Assembly: GCF_027531815.1 (NCBI RefSeq)
Contig: NZ_JAPZSK010000017.1
Location: forward strand, 62,001-126,000
Reading direction: 5' to 3'
Length of the DNA: 64,000 nucleotides
Source: Gemmatimonas sp.
GTDB lineage: Bacteria; Gemmatimonadota; Gemmatimonadetes; Gemmatimonadales; Gemmatimonadaceae
The notes under the pieces were generated by a model. The model had not been told where the DNA came from. It saw nothing but the letters and a program-made list of their open reading frames with translations, and did no database searches. Each line of letters starts with the position of its first letter. The first letter of the stretch is position 1. The position numbers and the translations under genes are program-made. Positions 51,381 through 60,128 of the stretch are shown here, piece after piece.

Positions 51381-52745
51381 ATGTCCTTGCCGTTGGTTCC
51401 TCATGCCCGTGCTGCCGCCACCATGCTGGTCCTTCGCAGTCTCGCCCTGTGTCTGGCACTGGTCGCCGTTGCTCCGCGGCTCGACGCCCAACGACCCCCG
51501 GCAACCCGTTCGCTGCCATCGTCCGGTCCGCTGCGCGTTTTCCTGGACTGTCCAGGGTTCACGAGCGGATGCGCGCTCGACTACTTCGTGGTCGAGCTGC
51601 CCTTCGCGAACTGGACCCGCGATCGACTCTTTGCCGACGTGCAGCTGCTCGTCACCACTCTCACCACCGGCAGCGGTGGTACCGAGTGGACCGTTGCATT
51701 CATCGGACGCGAACGCTTCGAGGGGATGGTGGACACGCTCTCGACCTCCACGATACCCAACGCCTCGGAAGACGACATCCGCCGGGCGCTCAAGGACGTG
51801 TTCGTGCGGGGGCTCTATCGCTATGCGCTGCGCACGCCGCAGGCTTCCGATTTCAGTGTGCGCTATGCCAAGCCGACGGGTTCCGATACCGCCGCGAAGA
51901 CCATTCGTGACCCGTGGAACTTCTGGGCCTTCGAGACGAGCGTCAATGCGTTCCTCAACGGCGAGCAGCAGCAACGCTTCGCGAATCTGTGGGGCACCTT
52001 CGAGGCACGGCACATCACCGAGCGGTGGAAGATCATTGCCGGGCTGGAGACGGAATACAACGAGCAGCGCTTCACGCTGCAGAACTCCCGTGGTGAGCCG
52101 CAGACCTTCACCAACATTCTGCGCAACGACGGCGCCCGCATACGCACCGTCCGCCGTCTTTCGCCGCGATGGTCGGTGGGTATGGTGGCCTCCGCCCGCC
52201 GCAGCGATTTCCTCAACACCGACCTGGCGTTGCGCAGCGGGCCGGTCGTCGAGGCCAATCTGTTTCCGTGGAGTGAGGCCACGCGCCGTCAGCTGACGGC
52301 CAGCTACGCGGTGGCCGTGAATCGTTTCGACTATCGGGAGCGCACGGTGCTGGGTCAGCTCGACGAGACGCGCCCCAACCATGCGCTGACGCTGGCCGCC
52401 AACGTGCGGCAGAAATGGGGGAGCGTGGACGTGTCGGCACGCGGGTCGCAGTTCCTGCACGACCTGGCGCGGACCGAGCTGTCCGTGGGCGGATCGGTGA
52501 GCCTGCAGCTCGTGAAGGGGCTCTCGCTCACCATCGACGGACGCTACGCGCGCGTGCGCGACCAGCTGTACCTCCCGGGTGATCGACTGAGCAACGAGGA
52601 GATTCTCGTGCGACAGCGCGCCCTCGCCACGGGATACTCCTACTTCACCTTCGTGGGCGTGAGCTACACCTTCGGGTCCATCTACAATACGATCGTGAAC
52701 CCGCGGCTCGACTCGTTCCGCCTGCTCGGCAGCGGCGGGTTCTGA
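51381..52745 (+). CDS. Hypothetical outer-membrane beta-barrel protein
   Basis: A 454-residue protein. Signal peptide (MLVLRSLALCLALVAVAPRLDAQ) starts at Met15 of this reading. The body has many alternating amphipathic strands, and the end of the protein is strand-rich (TGYSYFTFVGVSYTFGS). This suggests a barrel, with an N-terminal soluble part containing CPGFTSGCALDYF. No family named. ATG 51423 is an equally plausible start. It is convergent with the SIR2-like gene. Confidence 0.65.
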   Translation: MSLPLVPHARAAATMLVLRSLALCLALVAVAPRLDAQRPPATRSLPSSGPLRVFLDCPGFTSGCALDYFVVELPFANWTRDRLFADVQLLVTTLTTGSGGTEWTVAFIGRERFEGMVDTLSTSTIPNASEDDIRRALKDVFVRGLYRYALRTPQASDFSVRYAKPTGSDTAAKTIRDPWNFWAFETSVNAFLNGEQQQRFANLWGTFEARHITERWKIIAGLETEYNEQRFTLQNSRGEPQTFTNILRNDGARIRTVRRLSPRWSVGMVASARRSDFLNTDLALRSGPVVEANLFPWSEATRRQLTASYAVAVNRFDYRERTVLGQLDETRPNHALTLAANVRQKWGSVDVSARGSQFLHDLARTELSVGGSVSLQLVKGLSLTIDGRYARVRDQLYLPGDRLSNEEILVRQRALATGYSYFTFVGVSYTFGSIYNTIVNPRLDSFRLLGSGGF

Positions 52746-52804
52746 TGACAGAGAGGCGCACGAGCGGGACCAAAAAAACACCAGCGAATGCGGTCATTAA
52801 GCAG

Positions 52805-53770
52805 TCAGTGGACTGGCAGTGATTCGGGACCGTCTGTCCAGAGAAAACACTCACGGCCAGACGACAAAACTGCGTTGACAAAGTCTGGCGGCGGTGTTGG
52901 ATCTGCAACAATTATCCGACAGCTTGGTGCTGTTGAGTAGAGGAAGTGATCGATCTCAGGGCGGTCAGAACGGTGGTACGACAGTCCAATGAAGACGCAG
53001 TGGGTAAGCTCCGGTCCGATACGTCTGAACATCGAGTAACCTGGTGCTACCCACTGAAATGAAGTGTACGGATTCGCCTCGTAAGGTAGCACAATGAGAG
53101 GCTCAGACGGCGGCTGAGACCACTCGTGACGCGGGACTATGCGCAACGGAGCATTGTTCATGTACCCATAGACTCGCAGCGGATAGCTGAGATTCCCTTT
53201 CACCAGGCCAGCAAGATCAAAGTCGGCTGAACCATGTGGCTTGAAGACGCGCACTGTTCCCGGAGCCACGTTGTGCATGCGGTGATAACGTCGACCGGAA
53301 CGCCGAAGCACTTCCTCCAGCAAACAGTCATAGTTGAACGACGCTGTTGTGACGATCAAATGCGCATGATCTCGAAACCAGTGAGCCCAACGCCAATGCT
53401 CAAGTGGCCCATTTGCCAACACATGAGAAAGGAAGCGGTAGGCAAGTGCGAGAAAATGACGCGCCTCTACTTCAGAGTCACTTCCAGCTTGCGCTTGAAC
53501 ACCCACTAACTCTCGCAGCAAATCGAATTGGGTCGCGTCCGGGCGTATGTCTCGCACTCTTTCGAATGCCTCATGAAACCTCGGTAGCGCGTCCCTAAGG
53601 TCGACTTCAGGTTGCGAAGGGATCCGAAAAGCCCAGTCTACCGGTCGAGTGACGTCAAGTCCCGTTAGCCCGAGCTGTGAGGTGCAATCAAGCGTAAAGC
53701 CATTTCCCACTACAATCGCGAGGTTAACGAGGATCCCGCGTTCTGGTGAGGACTGGAATTCGCTGGTCAC
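52805..53770 (-). CDS. SIR2-like domain protein, possible phage-defence NADase
   Basis: A 321-residue protein. IVVGNGFTLD (GNGF at 22-25) is the N-terminal nucleotide-binding loop, ASFNYDCLLEEVL carries the catalytic-type Asn146, and FKPHGSADFDL carries His179. FIGLSYHRSDRPEIDHFL follows. This is the pattern of SIR2_2-type NAD-degrading domains found in anti-phage systems. The gene is clearly lower in G+C than its neighbours, suggesting transfer. It stands alone without an obvious sensor partner. GTG 53770 start; a shorter start is possible. Confidence 0.7.
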   Translation of the reverse strand: MTSEFQSSPERGILVNLAIVVGNGFTLDCTSQLGLTGLDVTRPVDWAFRIPSQPEVDLRDALPRFHEAFERVRDIRPDATQFDLLRELVGVQAQAGSDSEVEARHFLALAYRFLSHVLANGPLEHWRWAHWFRDHAHLIVTTASFNYDCLLEEVLRRSGRRYHRMHNVAPGTVRVFKPHGSADFDLAGLVKGNLSYPLRVYGYMNNAPLRIVPRHEWSQPPSEPLIVLPYEANPYTSFQWVAPGYSMFRRIGPELTHCVFIGLSYHRSDRPEIDHFLYSTAPSCRIIVADPTPPPDFVNAVLSSGRECFLWTDGPESLPVH

Positions 53771-53924
53771 TGTCAGTTACTGGATGAGGCGAACAGCCCG
53801 TTTGCCCGTGCCGCAGACGCATCTGCCGCTGGGCGGGGGCAACCTGCAATTGCTTACAGCTATTGTTACGAGGCAGAACGGAGAACCTCACACGGCAGCG
53901 CCGTCTTGTCTCCGTGCAAATGAC

Positions 53925-55082
53925 TTACTGCACCACGCCCGTCTGCACGAGGTAGTTGCGACCGTCGGCCGTCTGCCGTTCACCGATGCGGCGCTCCGCT
54001 GGTATCTCGCCCACCGTGGCTACCGCGCGTTGCGTGGCCACGAGCGCGGCGGTGAGCGCCAGCACACCGGTGAACTGATGCAGCACCCCGAGGGGAATGG
54101 GCACGGCGAGCAGCAGCGTGGTCACGCCGAGGACGAGCTGTACGGTAACGACCGTGGCGAAGCCAGCGACGGCGCGCTTCACCGACTGTGGAAGCGACGC
54201 CTGCCGCGTGCGCCACGCCAGCGTGAGCACGAGCGCGGTGACGGTGAGCGCGAGCACGCGGTGATGGAACTGCGCCGCCGCGGGGTTCTCGAAGGCGTTG
54301 CTCCACCACGGAGTGAGCGTGGCGTAGCCGGGCGGCACCACCTGGCCGCCCATGAGCGGGAATTCGTTGAACACCTTGCCGCCGCGCAGCCCGGCCACGA
54401 AGCCACCCGACAGCACGGTGATGGCCAGCAGGGTGGTCGCGCTCACGAGCGCGAGGCGCCACGCAGGTGACGTGCGGGTCCCTTCCTGCAACTCCTCGGC
54501 CGTACGCGCCCGCAGCTCACTGTAGGTCCACACGGCCACTGCCAGAATGCCGAGGGCGAGGCCAAGGTGCGCCGTGAGGCGGTAGGCGCTCACGCTGATG
54601 CGTTCGACGAGTCCGCTCTGCACCATGTACCAGCCCAGCGCCCCCTGTCCGGCGGTGAGCAGGGGCAGGGCGGTGAGTCGCAGGCGCAGGGCCTTGGGCA
54701 GGCGCCCCTGCACGAGAAACACGAGATACGGGATGGCGAACACCAGCCCCACGGTGCGCGCCACGTTCCGGTGAAACCACTCCCACCAGTAGATCCACTT
54801 GAACTGCGCCAGCGTGATACCCGCGTGGGTGGTGCTGGCCTGGGGGATCTGCCGGAACTTCTCCAGCTCGAGCGCCCAGGCGGCGTCACTCGACGGTGGC
54901 AGGGCGCCCGAGACCGGTTTCCATTCCGTTATGGACAGCCCGCTTTCGGTGAGCCGGGTAATGCCCCCCACCGCCACCGCAAAGAAGACGGCAATGATGG
55001 AGGCCAGCAGCCAGCGGCGCAGGGCGAGGCGGTCGCGCTCGGGGAGCGCGCCGGGAAGTCCGAAGTCGGTCGTGGTAGCCAC
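53925..55082 (-). CDS. ctaA: Heme A synthase
   Basis: A 385-residue, eight-helix membrane enzyme of the COX15/CtaA family that oxidises the C8 methyl of heme O to give heme A for cytochrome oxidase. Recognisable are VGGITRLTESGLSITEWKPV, WWEWFHRNVARTVGLVF, AYRLTAHLGLAL and FHHRVLALTVTALVL with their paired heme-ligand histidines, and the GVTTLLLAVPIPLGVLHQ helix. It implies aerobic respiration with an aa3-type oxidase. Confidence 0.95.
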   Translation of the reverse strand: MATTTDFGLPGALPERDRLALRRWLLASIIAVFFAVAVGGITRLTESGLSITEWKPVSGALPPSSDAAWALELEKFRQIPQASTTHAGITLAQFKWIYWWEWFHRNVARTVGLVFAIPYLVFLVQGRLPKALRLRLTALPLLTAGQGALGWYMVQSGLVERISVSAYRLTAHLGLALGILAVAVWTYSELRARTAEELQEGTRTSPAWRLALVSATTLLAITVLSGGFVAGLRGGKVFNEFPLMGGQVVPPGYATLTPWWSNAFENPAAAQFHHRVLALTVTALVLTLAWRTRQASLPQSVKRAVAGFATVVTVQLVLGVTTLLLAVPIPLGVLHQFTGVLALTAALVATQRAVATVGEIPAERRIGERQTADGRNYLVQTGVVQ

Positions 55083-55172
55083 CCGTGTACCCTGACAGGG
55101 GGGCCGGTGAGGGTCAAGGGAGCGGGTGCCGCCCCACCGTGATCCCCCGTGCGTCCGGACTCAGTGTGTCGG

Positions 55173-56366
55173 TCAGGGAATCACGATCAGTCCCGCCTTG
55201 CCCCCGAAGTCGTCGTCCACGACGGCCAGGCCGCGCGGGGCGCGCCATGCGCCACCATTCACGCGCACGGCCACGCGGTGCGTGCCGCTGGGCAGCGGGA
55301 AGCGGTGCACGAATCGGTCGCCCTCGCGCGGGGCACGCACGGGCTTCCACTCGGTGCTGCTGGACGCGATCTCCACGACGGACCCGATCGCGGCGAGGAG
55401 ACTGATGCTGACCTCACCCTGGCCCTCGCGCCGCTGCACGAGCACCTCGTCACCGCGCACATCGGGGACGGTGGTGATGCCGACCGTGCCGCCCCGTTCG
55501 TCACCCAGCGCGCGCGCGTCACGGCGCACGCTGGGCGGACGGATGGGATTCCAGCGCATCCCGAGGCCGGTGTACCGTGCCTGTGGTACGCCGCGCACGA
55601 CGTCGGCGAGCTGCTCCCCCACCTGCGCGATGAGCGTGGTGCTGGCGTTGAGGCTCCACGCGGCGGCCAGATGACCGGCCGCTGCCGTGCCCCGTGTGGC
55701 GCCGGTGCCAACCCGCCAGGCGCGACTGGCCTGGATCCACAGCGGACCATGCTGCCAGCTGGCGTCGAGCTGGCGGTCGGCGAGGGTGTACGATGGCGCC
55801 GGGGCGCGCAGCCCGATCCCCGCCGCTTCCATGAGCCTGAAATCGTCGGTCCATCCGCGCACGTAGTGGCCACCCGCGCGCACGGTGCCCACCGCCGTAC
55901 TGCGTTGCCAGGCGAGCGCGCCGCCAAGGCGACGTCCCTCACTGGGTCGACCTGCCCGCGTCGTGCGTCCGACCCCCGCGAGCGCGCTCAGCTCCAGAGG
56001 ACCCACCCGCACGTGCTGCCACAGCGCGAGGGCGCGATTTCCGTGGGACCCCGGGAGGATCCCCCCGTTGGTGGTGGCGCTCAGGTCGATGTCGGTGCGC
56101 ACGACTGCCCGTGGAAGCACGGTGACCCGCACGACGTACTGTCCGGCCCTGATGCTGTCACTGGCGAGCGTCGTGCTTCCCTCAGCGGCCAACGCGACCC
56201 GATCGCGGGCGTGCCACACGCCGCCGCCGATGCTGCCGGCCGAGCGGCGTGCGCTGGTGGGCTGCTGCACACGCGCGCCACCGGCATCGAGCCAGACCAT
56301 CGTGGCCGACCGCGGGACCGGTGCCTGCGCGCGCAGGGGCGCGGCGGCAACCAGGACGGCTGCCAC
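55173..56366 (-). CDS. Exported protein with C-terminal glycogen-binding-like (E-set) domain
   Basis: About 397 residues. A signal-like start (AAVLVAAAPLRAQ) is followed by a strand-rich body that looks like an outer-membrane barrel. The last 80 or so residues (VVEIASSSTEWKPVRAPREG, RFPLPSGTHRVAVRVNGGAWRAPR) fit the CBM48/AMPK glycogen-binding fold. The same domain occurs in the protein encoded two genes upstream. The start is uncertain: no ATG, GTG 56366 chosen, CTG codons further upstream possible. It is the last gene of the ECF operon starting at 58.9 kb. Confidence 0.6.
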   Translation of the reverse strand: MAAVLVAAAPLRAQAPVPRSATMVWLDAGGARVQQPTSARRSAGSIGGGVWHARDRVALAAEGSTTLASDSIRAGQYVVRVTVLPRAVVRTDIDLSATTNGGILPGSHGNRALALWQHVRVGPLELSALAGVGRTTRAGRPSEGRRLGGALAWQRSTAVGTVRAGGHYVRGWTDDFRLMEAAGIGLRAPAPSYTLADRQLDASWQHGPLWIQASRAWRVGTGATRGTAAAGHLAAAWSLNASTTLIAQVGEQLADVVRGVPQARYTGLGMRWNPIRPPSVRRDARALGDERGGTVGITTVPDVRGDEVLVQRREGQGEVSISLLAAIGSVVEIASSSTEWKPVRAPREGDRFVHRFPLPSGTHRVAVRVNGGAWRAPRGLAVVDDDFGGKAGLIVIP

Positions 56367-56391
56367 CGCGCCCCACCGCGCCAGGTGGCCG

Positions 56392-57051
56392 TCAGTTCTT
56401 GCCGGTTGGGCGCAGCGGGGTGCTGGTGGTGCCAATGCCGGTCCGTGATTCGATGAGCGAGAGGACACCCTTGGAGCGTAGCTCCATGGCCGCATCCGGC
56501 GCGAGGCCGGCGGCGATGTCGCGGCGGACCGTCGTGCCGAGGGCAGCGAACTGGGTGAGCGTGGCCCCCTTGAGCAGCAGTTCCCGGACCCGCCGGGTTG
56601 CGACGGGTCGCGAGACGCCGTTGGCCACCATCTCCGCCAGCACCCCCAGCGGCACCGTGAGGGGCTTGGAGGGCCAGATCCTGCGCATGTCGCGCAGGGT
56701 GGCCGCTGGAATGCCGGCCTGGAGGGCATCGGCCGCTGCGGTCAGCTCATCGGCGGCGCGCGACGGGGCCATCGCCTCGGCGGCCGTGGCCAACCGGTCC
56801 CTGAGCAGCGCCGTGGCCATGCGGATGCGTTCGGGGGCGGCCTGCTTGGCGAGCCCTTCGCGCACCTTGGTCACGAGCGGTGCGGTGGGAAGCCCCCGGG
56901 CGGCGGCGTCAGCGATGATCGTGCGAACGGCGGCGCGGGCCGGCTCGTCGGTGATGGCGTCATAGGGGGTGGCGTCCTGGGCGTCGGCCGCGTGCGTGGT
57001 GACGGCAAGGAACAGCGCGACGGCGGACGCCCGGATGGCGCATCGGCGCAC
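56392..57051 (-). CDS. Exported hypothetical protein, helical
   Basis: About 219 residues. The signal peptide (IRASAVALFLAVTTHAADAQ) is followed by an all-helical body rich in Ala/Arg/Leu (RAAVRTIIADAAARGLPTAPL, AELTAAADALQAG-like repeats). No family recognised. GTG 57051 gives a clean signal. GTG 57126 would overlap the previous stop (GTGA) and add 25 residues. It lies in the ECF operon between two proteins with glycogen-binding-like domains. Confidence 0.6.
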   Translation of the reverse strand: MRRCAIRASAVALFLAVTTHAADAQDATPYDAITDEPARAAVRTIIADAAARGLPTAPLVTKVREGLAKQAAPERIRMATALLRDRLATAAEAMAPSRAADELTAAADALQAGIPAATLRDMRRIWPSKPLTVPLGVLAEMVANGVSRPVATRRVRELLLKGATLTQFAALGTTVRRDIAAGLAPDAAMELRSKGVLSLIESRTGIGTTSTPLRPTGKN

Positions 57052-57122
57052 AGCCGAAGCGCGATTGGCACCGGCACGACCGGTGCAGGCGCGAACCACA
57101 GGGCGGGTGGGGCACGGCGTGA

Positions 57123-57836
57123 TCACGGTGCCTGCACGATGATGACGGAGCCAGGGCGCCCGAAGTCGGTGTCGGCGGCGCGCGGTGCCTGCGGGTCGGC
57201 CAGCCAGATGGTGCCGTTCACCACAAACGCGTACACGTGTCGACCGGGGGCGAGCGGGACGCTGATGCTCCAGACGCCGTTGTGGAGGGCCAGCGGTGTG
57301 GCGCCTGCATTCCAGTCGTTGAAATCGCCCACGAGACTCACCTGCGTGGCGTCCGGCACGTCGTGCGCGCCGAGCAGGAACTGCACGGGGACCGGGCGGG
57401 TGGCGGCATCGGCGGCGGCGTCCACCGGCTGCAGCGGCGCGGCGGTGGGCGCAGCGGCGGTGGGCGCAGCAGCGGTGGGCGCAGCAGCGGTGGGCGCAGT
57501 AGCGGTGGACGCAGCAACGGCACGTGGCGGCGCCGTGGTGGTTGGCTGCATGACGAAGCCGCGGCTGACGAAGCCCACGACGAGTGCGGCGGCGGCCAGG
57601 GTCGCGCCCCGCACGATGGGCGAGGTGGCCAGATGCCACGGCCCGCGCCGCGTGTCCCACGGCGCTGTGAGACGCTGCCACGGGGTGCGCCGTCGGTTGT
57701 GCACGGCCGCGAGCACTTGCGCCACGTGCCGCCGATCGACGGCGGGCATGGGCGACAGCACGGCCCTCACGCGGGACAGGAGGAGCTCGTCGTTGGGCGA
57801 CACCTCATGCAGCGGGTCACGATGCCGGTCACTCAC
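57123..57836 (-). CDS. Membrane protein with cytoplasmic anti-sigma-like part and CBM48 domain
   Basis: A 237-residue protein. The N-terminal 70 residues are helical and cytoplasmic. A membrane helix lies at about 75-95 (GATLAAAALVVGFVSRGFVM), then a linker of four PTAAA units encoded by 15-base repeats, then an AMPK-type glycogen-binding domain (QVSLVGDFNDWNAGATPL, PGRHVYAFVVNGTIW). It overlaps the sigma-factor gene by 8 bases, so an anti-sigma role with a carbohydrate-binding sensor domain is inferred. It lacks the zinc motif of ZAS anti-sigma factors. Confidence 0.75.
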   Translation of the reverse strand: MSDRHRDPLHEVSPNDELLLSRVRAVLSPMPAVDRRHVAQVLAAVHNRRRTPWQRLTAPWDTRRGPWHLATSPIVRGATLAAAALVVGFVSRGFVMQPTTTAPPRAVAASTATAPTAAAPTAAAPTAAAPTAAPLQPVDAAADAATRPVPVQFLLGAHDVPDATQVSLVGDFNDWNAGATPLALHNGVWSISVPLAPGRHVYAFVVNGTIWLADPQAPRAADTDFGRPGSVIIVQAP

Positions 57837-58392
57837 GGGACACTCCCGCGCTCAGGGTGGGCTGCAGGCTTCGACGGAGCGCATCGACCGCGCGCTTCAC
57901 GCGCATGCGGAGGGTGGAGCCTCTGGCTCCGGTCACGAGGGTCATCTCTTCGTAGTCCATATCGTTGACATGGCGCAGCAAGAACGCTTCGCGCTGTTCG
58001 GGCGGGAGGGTGGCCAGCGCGTGATGCACCGCGCGCGCGAAGTGCTCGTCGGGGACATCGGCCAGTTGGTTGTCCACGGCGTCGCGGGGCAGCTCGCCGT
58101 AGGCGATCAGATCGTGGTGACGCTTTCGGCGTGCGAGCATGGTGCGGCACCGGTTGCCCAGGATGCGGAAGAACCAGGGATCGAAGGGTGCCTCCTCACG
58201 AAAGCGCGACAGGTTATCGTGCACCCGCAGGAAGGTGTCCTGCACCGCCTCCTCGGCGTCCTCGCGGCGGCGCAGCATCTGCAGCGCGAAGCGCAGCGCC
58301 CGTGGATAGTAGTGGTCCACAAGCTGCGCGAAGGCGACCGAGTCGCCGCCGCGCGCCTGACGGAGCACGAGGAGCAGGTGAGCGGCGTCCAT
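57829..58392 (-). CDS. ECF RNA polymerase sigma factor
   Basis: A 187-residue protein. Region 2 is FAQLVDHYYPRALRFALQML with DAEEAVQDTFLRVHDNL, and region 4 is LPPEQREAFLLRHVNDMDYEEMTLVTGARGSTLRMRVKRA. It is followed immediately by the membrane CBM48 protein, its likely anti-sigma, and preceded by a small lipoprotein gene 7 bases upstream. ATG 58392 begins the conserved part. Confidence 0.9.
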   Translation of the reverse strand: MDAAHLLLVLRQARGGDSVAFAQLVDHYYPRALRFALQMLRRREDAEEAVQDTFLRVHDNLSRFREEAPFDPWFFRILGNRCRTMLARRKRHHDLIAYGELPRDAVDNQLADVPDEHFARAVHHALATLPPEQREAFLLRHVNDMDYEEMTLVTGARGSTLRMRVKRAVDALRRSLQPTLSAGVSRE

Positions 58393-58399
58393 GCCCGGG

Positions 58400-58873
58400 T
58401 CAGAGGGTGATGCTGGTGGTTTGCGTGGCACCCTGCGCCGAGCGCGTGCCGTCGGCGTTGCGGCGGTAGCTCCACCAGAGCACGCGCGCCTCGCGCGCTT
58501 GCGGTGTATAGCCGGCAATGGCCGTGTAGGGGACGGTAACGGAGGCGCCGGGCGCAAGAATGGGGCACCGCTGGCCGCAGGGCGGGAAGAGGGCAACGGT
58601 GATCATGTCCCGTTCGACGACCAGGTAGCCCACGTCGGCGCCGGTGGTGTTGCGGAGCGTGAGCACCCGGTCGGCGGGGTTGGCCGTTACCTCGAGGGTG
58701 CCGCTCACGATGCCCCGATTGGTGGAGGGGGTCTGGTCGGTGTCGCTGGCGGTGGGCGCGGCGGCGCAGGCGGTCATGGCCCAGGCGCTCACGACGCAGG
58801 CGAGGAACGCCAACACGCGAACGGTGGGGGCGCGGCGGCCACGCGGGGCGGTGTGCATGGAAATCGGGGACAT
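58400..58873 (-). CDS. Small lipoprotein
   Basis: A 157-residue protein. The basic start and hydrophobic VRVLAFLACVVSAWAMTAC give a lipobox MTAC. The mature part is a single beta-sandwich-like domain (GTLEVTANPADRVLTLRNTTGADVGYLVVERD) with a C-x3-C pair (PPCGQRCPI). No family named. It is probably the first gene of the ECF/CBM48 operon, since the sigma gene starts 7 bases after its stop. Confidence 0.7.
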   Translation of the reverse strand: MSPISMHTAPRGRRAPTVRVLAFLACVVSAWAMTACAAAPTASDTDQTPSTNRGIVSGTLEVTANPADRVLTLRNTTGADVGYLVVERDMITVALFPPCGQRCPILAPGASVTVPYTAIAGYTPQAREARVLWWSYRRNADGTRSAQGATQTTSITL

Positions 58874-59057
58874 GGATCGGGACGTTGGGGGTGATCGGAG
58901 GATATGCCCGGCTGTACCCGCGGTGCAGGTCCCCCGTCACGGGCGCGGGAGGTCATGGGTGGGGACCGGTTCGCCGCGATGCGCCGCTGATCGTCTCGGC
59001 CCTACCCTGCACACTGTCGGCTGTGGTCCCTACCGTCTGCGGTCTCTACTTTGCAGG

Positions 59058-60089
59058 ATGCGCCATGCCATCACCGTCCTCCTCGGCGGCACCTCCGCCG
59101 AACGCGATGTCTCCCTGTCGAGCGGTTTGCGCATCGCGGCCGCGCTGCGCGAGAAGGGGCACGAGGTCATCTGCCTCGATCCGGCCGAGGGCGTGCTGAC
59201 GCGCGAAACGGAGCATCGGTTGCTGGCGGCGGGCGTGGGCAGTGCGCCGCCGTCGCTCGAGGCCCTGGCCGGCATGGCGTCGCAGTCGCTGTCGCCCACG
59301 CTGGGCACGCTCCCTGAGGTCACCGAGGCGGACGTGGTGTTTCTCGCGCTGCACGGCGGCCAGGGGGAAGACGGCACGGTGCAGGCGCTGCTGGACATGG
59401 TGGGGGTGCCGTACACCGGCAGCGGCCACCTGGCGAGTGCGCTGGCCATGGACAAGCACCTGAGCAAGGTGGTGCTGCGAGCCGCCGGCGTGTCCACGGC
59501 CGACTGGATCATGGCGCCGCGCGATGTGCGCCGCCTGGATGCGGCGCAGGTGGGGCGCGCGCTCGACTGGCCGGTCGTGGTGAAGCCCTCCAAGCAGGGG
59601 AGTACGGTGGGGCTCAACATCGTGCGGGAGCCGGGCGCGCTGCACGCCGCCGTGGTGGAGGCGTTCCGGTACGACGACGAGGTCATGATCGAGCGGTTCG
59701 TCCCGGGGCGGGAGCTCACCGTGGGCATTCTGGGGGACGCGGTGCTGCCCACGATCGAGATACAGCCGGCGAAGGAGCTGTACGACTACGAGTGCAAGTA
59801 CACGCCCGGCATGGCGCAGGAGTTCGTAGCCGAACTACCAGCGGAGATTCAGGCGACGCTGGCCGATCAGGCCCAGCGGGCCTTTTCGGCGCTCAAGCTG
59901 GGCGGCTATGCCCGGATCGATTTCCGGTTGGACCCCGCGGGGCAGCCGTGGTGTCTGGAAGCGAACACGTTGCCCGGGATGACACCCACGAGTCTCATCC
60001 CGCAGGCCGCCGCGGCGGCTGGTGTCTTGTTTCCCGACCTGTGTGAGCGCATCGTGCAGCTGGCCCTCGCGGCGTCGCGGGATCGCTGA
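59058..60089 (+). CDS. ddl: D-alanine--D-alanine ligase
   Basis: A 343-residue ATP-grasp enzyme that makes the D-Ala-D-Ala dipeptide of peptidoglycan. Diagnostic segments are VLLGGTSAERDVSLSSG, FLALHGGQGEDGTVQALLD, PVVVKPSKQGSTVGLN, MIERFVPGRELTVGIL and EANTLPGMTPTSLIPQAA. ATG 59058 is the family start. The rhomboid gene follows after 39 bases on the same strand. The gap to the divergent lipoprotein gene (184 bases) shows no clear elements. Confidence 0.96.
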   Translation: MRHAITVLLGGTSAERDVSLSSGLRIAAALREKGHEVICLDPAEGVLTRETEHRLLAAGVGSAPPSLEALAGMASQSLSPTLGTLPEVTEADVVFLALHGGQGEDGTVQALLDMVGVPYTGSGHLASALAMDKHLSKVVLRAAGVSTADWIMAPRDVRRLDAAQVGRALDWPVVVKPSKQGSTVGLNIVREPGALHAAVVEAFRYDDEVMIERFVPGRELTVGILGDAVLPTIEIQPAKELYDYECKYTPGMAQEFVAELPAEIQATLADQAQRAFSALKLGGYARIDFRLDPAGQPWCLEANTLPGMTPTSLIPQAAAAAGVLFPDLCERIVQLALAASRDR

Positions 60090-60128
60090 CCACGGGATCG
60101 AAGAACGCGTCGCCCTCGTTGATCTGAG

